Origin: Gilichinskyi gelida
Lineage (GTDB): Bacteria; Acidobacteriota; Thermoanaerobaculia; Gp7-AA8
DNA length: 64,000 nt
Reading direction: 5' to 3'
NCBI GenBank assembly: GCA_038040385.1
Contig: JBBPII010000009.1
Span: forward strand, 1-64,000
The notes under the pieces are model-generated. The model ran no database searches and was not told where the DNA came from. It worked only from the letters and a program-made list of their open reading frames with translations. This document shows positions 61,640 through 64,000 of this stretch, in pieces. Position 1 is the first letter of the stretch, and every line of letters begins with the position of its first letter. A program made the position numbers and the translations under genes.

Positions 61640-64000
61640 ATGAAACGTTCCGCTCCAGGTTTTCTGGCGGTTCTTGCCGCCGCGCTGTGCGTTGCGCTGA
61701 TTGCCGTCAGCGGGTACGCCCAGTTCCAGACAGGGAACATCTACGGCAAAGCTCAGGCGAAGGACGGCAGCGTCCTCCCAGGGGTGACGGTCACGATGAC
61801 CGGGATGGGGGCGCCGCAGACGGCGGTCACTGACGGGCAGGGGAACTTCCGCTTCCTCAACCTCTCGCCCGGCACCTACACGTTGAAGGCCGAGTTGGCG
61901 GGATACGGAAGCGCCATCCGCGCCGGCGTCGGCGTACGTGTCGCGCAGAGCGCCGACGTGACGCTGACGCTCAACCCGTCGGTCTCCGAGTCGATCACCG
62001 TCACCGCCGAGGCGCCGCTGCTCGACATCCGCAAGACGGGCACGGGCACCAGCGTGGCGAAGGTCGAGTTGGAGAAGATCCCGACCTCCCGCGATCCGTG
62101 GACCGTCCTGCAGTCGGTGCCGTCGGTGATGGTCGACCGCATCAACGTCGGCGGCACCCAGAGCGGCCAGCAGTCGAACTACATCGCCAAGGGCGCCCTC
62201 GGACGCGACAACTCCTGGAACGTCGACGGCGTCAACATCACGGACATGGGCGCTACCGGCTCGTCGCCCACCTACTACGACTTCGACTCGTTCGAAGAGA
62301 TGCAGGTGACCACCGGCGGCTCCGACCCGCGCATTCAGACGCCGGGCGTGCAGCTCAACATGGTGACCAAGCGCGGCACCAACGATTTCCGCGGATCCGG
62401 CCGTTACTTCTACACGCCGGGCAGCTTGTCGGCCGATGCGACCGTTCCGGCCGAAGCGACGGGTTATCTCTCGCTGACGAACAAGGTCAACTATGTTCGC
62501 GATTACGGCGTCGAGCTCGGCGGCCCGATCTGGCGCGACAAGATCTGGTTCTGGGCCGCGCGCGCCGACCAGAAGATCTCCGCATGGCAGTCCCTTTCCA
62601 GGCCCGCTCCGGCGCTGTTCATTCCGGACGACACCGTTCTGCGGAACAAGAACCTGAAACTGAACGCGCAGATCCTTCCGAGCAACAGCGCGGTCGGCTT
62701 CTACACCTACGGCGACAAGTACCGCAACGCGCGCGACCTGTCGCCGACCCGACCGTTCGAGACCTCGTACAAACAGACCGGTCCGACCGAGGTCTACAAA
62801 CTCGAGGACACCCAGAACGTCGGCTCCAGCCTCTACCTCACCGGGATGTGGTCGAAGGTGAAGGGCGGCTTCGGCCTCTTCGCCAACGGTGGGCGGGGAG
62901 AGAGCGCGCCGTCGCGCTGGCGCGATGCCGCGGGCGTCAACCACGACAACTACTTCACCTACGAGACCATCCGGCCGCAGAAGCAGTACCGGCTCGACGG
63001 CTCGAAGTTCCTCGACATCGGCAAGATGAACCATGAGCTGAAGTTCGGCTTCGGTTATCGGCACACGCCAGTGAACTCGGGGAGTTCGCTGCCCGGACCG
63101 TCGCACGGCTTCCTCGATTACTCGATCACCGGCAACAGCGCGACACTCTGCGCCACTCAGGGGCTTCCCGCCGGCTGCTTCACCGCGACGATCCCCCGCG
63201 ACGTCCAGGTCGGCTATGACGAGAAGTACAACGACTTCTACCTCGGCGACACCATCCTCATGGGCAACCTAACCCTTCAGGCCGGCCTGCGGTGGGATCG
63301 CCAGCAGTCGAAGAACTTCTCGCAATCCATCCCCGGAAACCCGCTGTTGACGACGCCGCTCACTCTGCCGTGCATCAGCAGCGTCTGCAGCGGAACGTTG
63401 AACGCCACGCTGCCGAACGTGAGTTTCGCCGGCGATGCCAAGGCCTTGCGGTGGAACAGCGTCAGCCCGCGCATCGGCGCGACGTACAGCCTCGGTGCCG
63501 ACAAGCGCACGCTGCTGCGCGCCGGCTACAACCGTTACGTCAGCCAGTTGGGCTCCGCCGTTTCCGGCGCCAATCCGCTCGCGTACTCCGCCTTCTATTT
63601 CTACGGCTTCGACGCCAATGGTGACCACACCGTGCAGCGCAGCGAGCTTCTCAAAATCCGCGGCTACACCGGCGTCGACCCCACCAACCCCGGCTCGGTC
63701 GCCGTGACGCGGCGCATCGATTTCGGGATGAAGGTTCCGCACTCCGACGAGCTCCTCATCGGCGGCGAGCGCGAGGTGCTGACCGACTTCTCGGTCGGCG
63801 TCACGTACACCTACCGCAAGTCGCATGACCTCTTCACCACGCGCTTCGAGAAGACGCCGGGCGCGGGCGACTACTACACCGCGGCTGACTACGTTCCAGC
63901 TACGAAGGCCGGGGTGCCGGTCGTCGCAGGCGGCACCGTCACATTGAAGGATCCGATCACCGGTGCGGTCATCACCACGTTCCCAACTTCCACCCGCCCG
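61640..64000 (+). CDS. Oar-like TonB-dependent receptor with carboxypeptidase-regulatory domain (partial, runs off window)
   Basis: A strong Shine-Dalgarno (AAAGGAG) precedes ATG 61640. The frame stays open for 787 codons to the window edge. A signal peptide (FLAVLAAALCVALIAVSGYAQ) leads to a CarboxypepD_reg domain (GNIYGKAQAKDGSVLPGVTV, GQGNFRFLNLSPGTYTLKAE), a plug (SITVTAEAPLLDIRKTGTGT) and barrel strands. Oar-type receptors take up or export large molecules in Acidobacteriota and Myxococcota. It lies about 210 nt downstream of a c-di-AMP riboswitch and may be controlled by it. The stop is not in the window. Confidence 0.93.
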   Translation, partial: MKRSAPGFLAVLAAALCVALIAVSGYAQFQTGNIYGKAQAKDGSVLPGVTVTMTGMGAPQTAVTDGQGNFRFLNLSPGTYTLKAELAGYGSAIRAGVGVRVAQSADVTLTLNPSVSESITVTAEAPLLDIRKTGTGTSVAKVELEKIPTSRDPWTVLQSVPSVMVDRINVGGTQSGQQSNYIAKGALGRDNSWNVDGVNITDMGATGSSPTYYDFDSFEEMQVTTGGSDPRIQTPGVQLNMVTKRGTNDFRGSGRYFYTPGSLSADATVPAEATGYLSLTNKVNYVRDYGVELGGPIWRDKIWFWAARADQKISAWQSLSRPAPALFIPDDTVLRNKNLKLNAQILPSNSAVGFYTYGDKYRNARDLSPTRPFETSYKQTGPTEVYKLEDTQNVGSSLYLTGMWSKVKGGFGLFANGGRGESAPSRWRDAAGVNHDNYFTYETIRPQKQYRLDGSKFLDIGKMNHELKFGFGYRHTPVNSGSSLPGPSHGFLDYSITGNSATLCATQGLPAGCFTATIPRDVQVGYDEKYNDFYLGDTILMGNLTLQAGLRWDRQQSKNFSQSIPGNPLLTTPLTLPCISSVCSGTLNATLPNVSFAGDAKALRWNSVSPRIGATYSLGADKRTLLRAGYNRYVSQLGSAVSGANPLAYSAFYFYGFDANGDHTVQRSELLKIRGYTGVDPTNPGSVAVTRRIDFGMKVPHSDELLIGGEREVLTDFSVGVTYTYRKSHDLFTTRFEKTPGAGDYYTAADYVPATKAGVPVVAGGTVTLKDPITGAVITTFPTSTRP

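Overview
This is a GC-rich window, roughly two-thirds G+C by eye. Its genes are tightly packed, with many ATGA/TGATG overlaps and frequent GTG/TTG starts. Oar-like TonB-dependent receptors, MacB-type permeases, DUF2911/DUF2891/DUF3108 proteins, long-overhang coiled-coil secreted proteins and several families of GC-rich intergenic inverted repeats together suggest an Acidobacteriota-like bacterium (perhaps Thermoanaerobaculia). That assignment is an inference from gene content; there is no rRNA in the window.

Layout. 83-2587 (-): a stress-type operon with a DUF4242 protein, an ECF sigma factor, a zinc-finger anti-sigma domain fused to an O6-alkylguanine-DNA methyltransferase plus an Ada metal-binding domain, and a SpoIIE-type phosphatase. 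2740-4337: small RNA-binding and zinc-ribbon proteins. 4376-5789: two damaged, truncated genes meeting tail to tail. 5887-9509: TonB receptor plus Tat-exported FAD oxidase. 9671-13463: MacA/MacB-like export genes with no ATPase. 13559-17718: arrestin-like pair, amidohydrolase, DUF2911, M48 protease. 17755-18316: a second junction of truncated genes. 19574-26653: an ABC-F gene, then a less GC-rich island with an unknown protein, an intracellular subtilase and a TPR-CHAT protease-like protein, closed by a degraded second ABC-F remnant.

26675-36951: hydrolases, GNAT, MaoC, YaeQ, a selenocysteine peroxiredoxin (in-frame TGA at the catalytic position followed by a SECIS-like hairpin), RfbC, a LuxR-type regulator, an AI-2E transporter, and a multi-membrane-span hydrolase. 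37055-42031: three consecutive membrane-fusion proteins and one MacB-like permease, again without an ATPase. 43256-50980: YbaK deacylase, radical SAM/SPASM enzyme, paired coiled-coil exported proteins, DUF2891, MFS, IspH, DUF3108 and a receiver protein.

51019-58966: an ABC ATPase homologue lacking every catalytic motif, a second ECF sigma/anti-sigma/Spy-like operon, an EamA exporter, a giant chemoreceptor fused to a family-5 solute-binding domain, a polyprenyl synthase and tRNA-Phe. 59030-61179: a tRNA-adjacent island with a Fic protein behind repeated operator-like sites and a decayed TIR-WD40 gene. 61232-64000: a promoter, a c-di-AMP (ydaO-type) riboswitch and an Oar-like TonB receptor that runs off the window.

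The most notable points are the anti-sigma/MGMT/Ada fusion paired with its sigma factor, the CHAT-subtilase island with its ABC-F scar, the selenoprotein, the riboswitch with a visible alternative stem, and the chemoreceptor-binding protein fusion.
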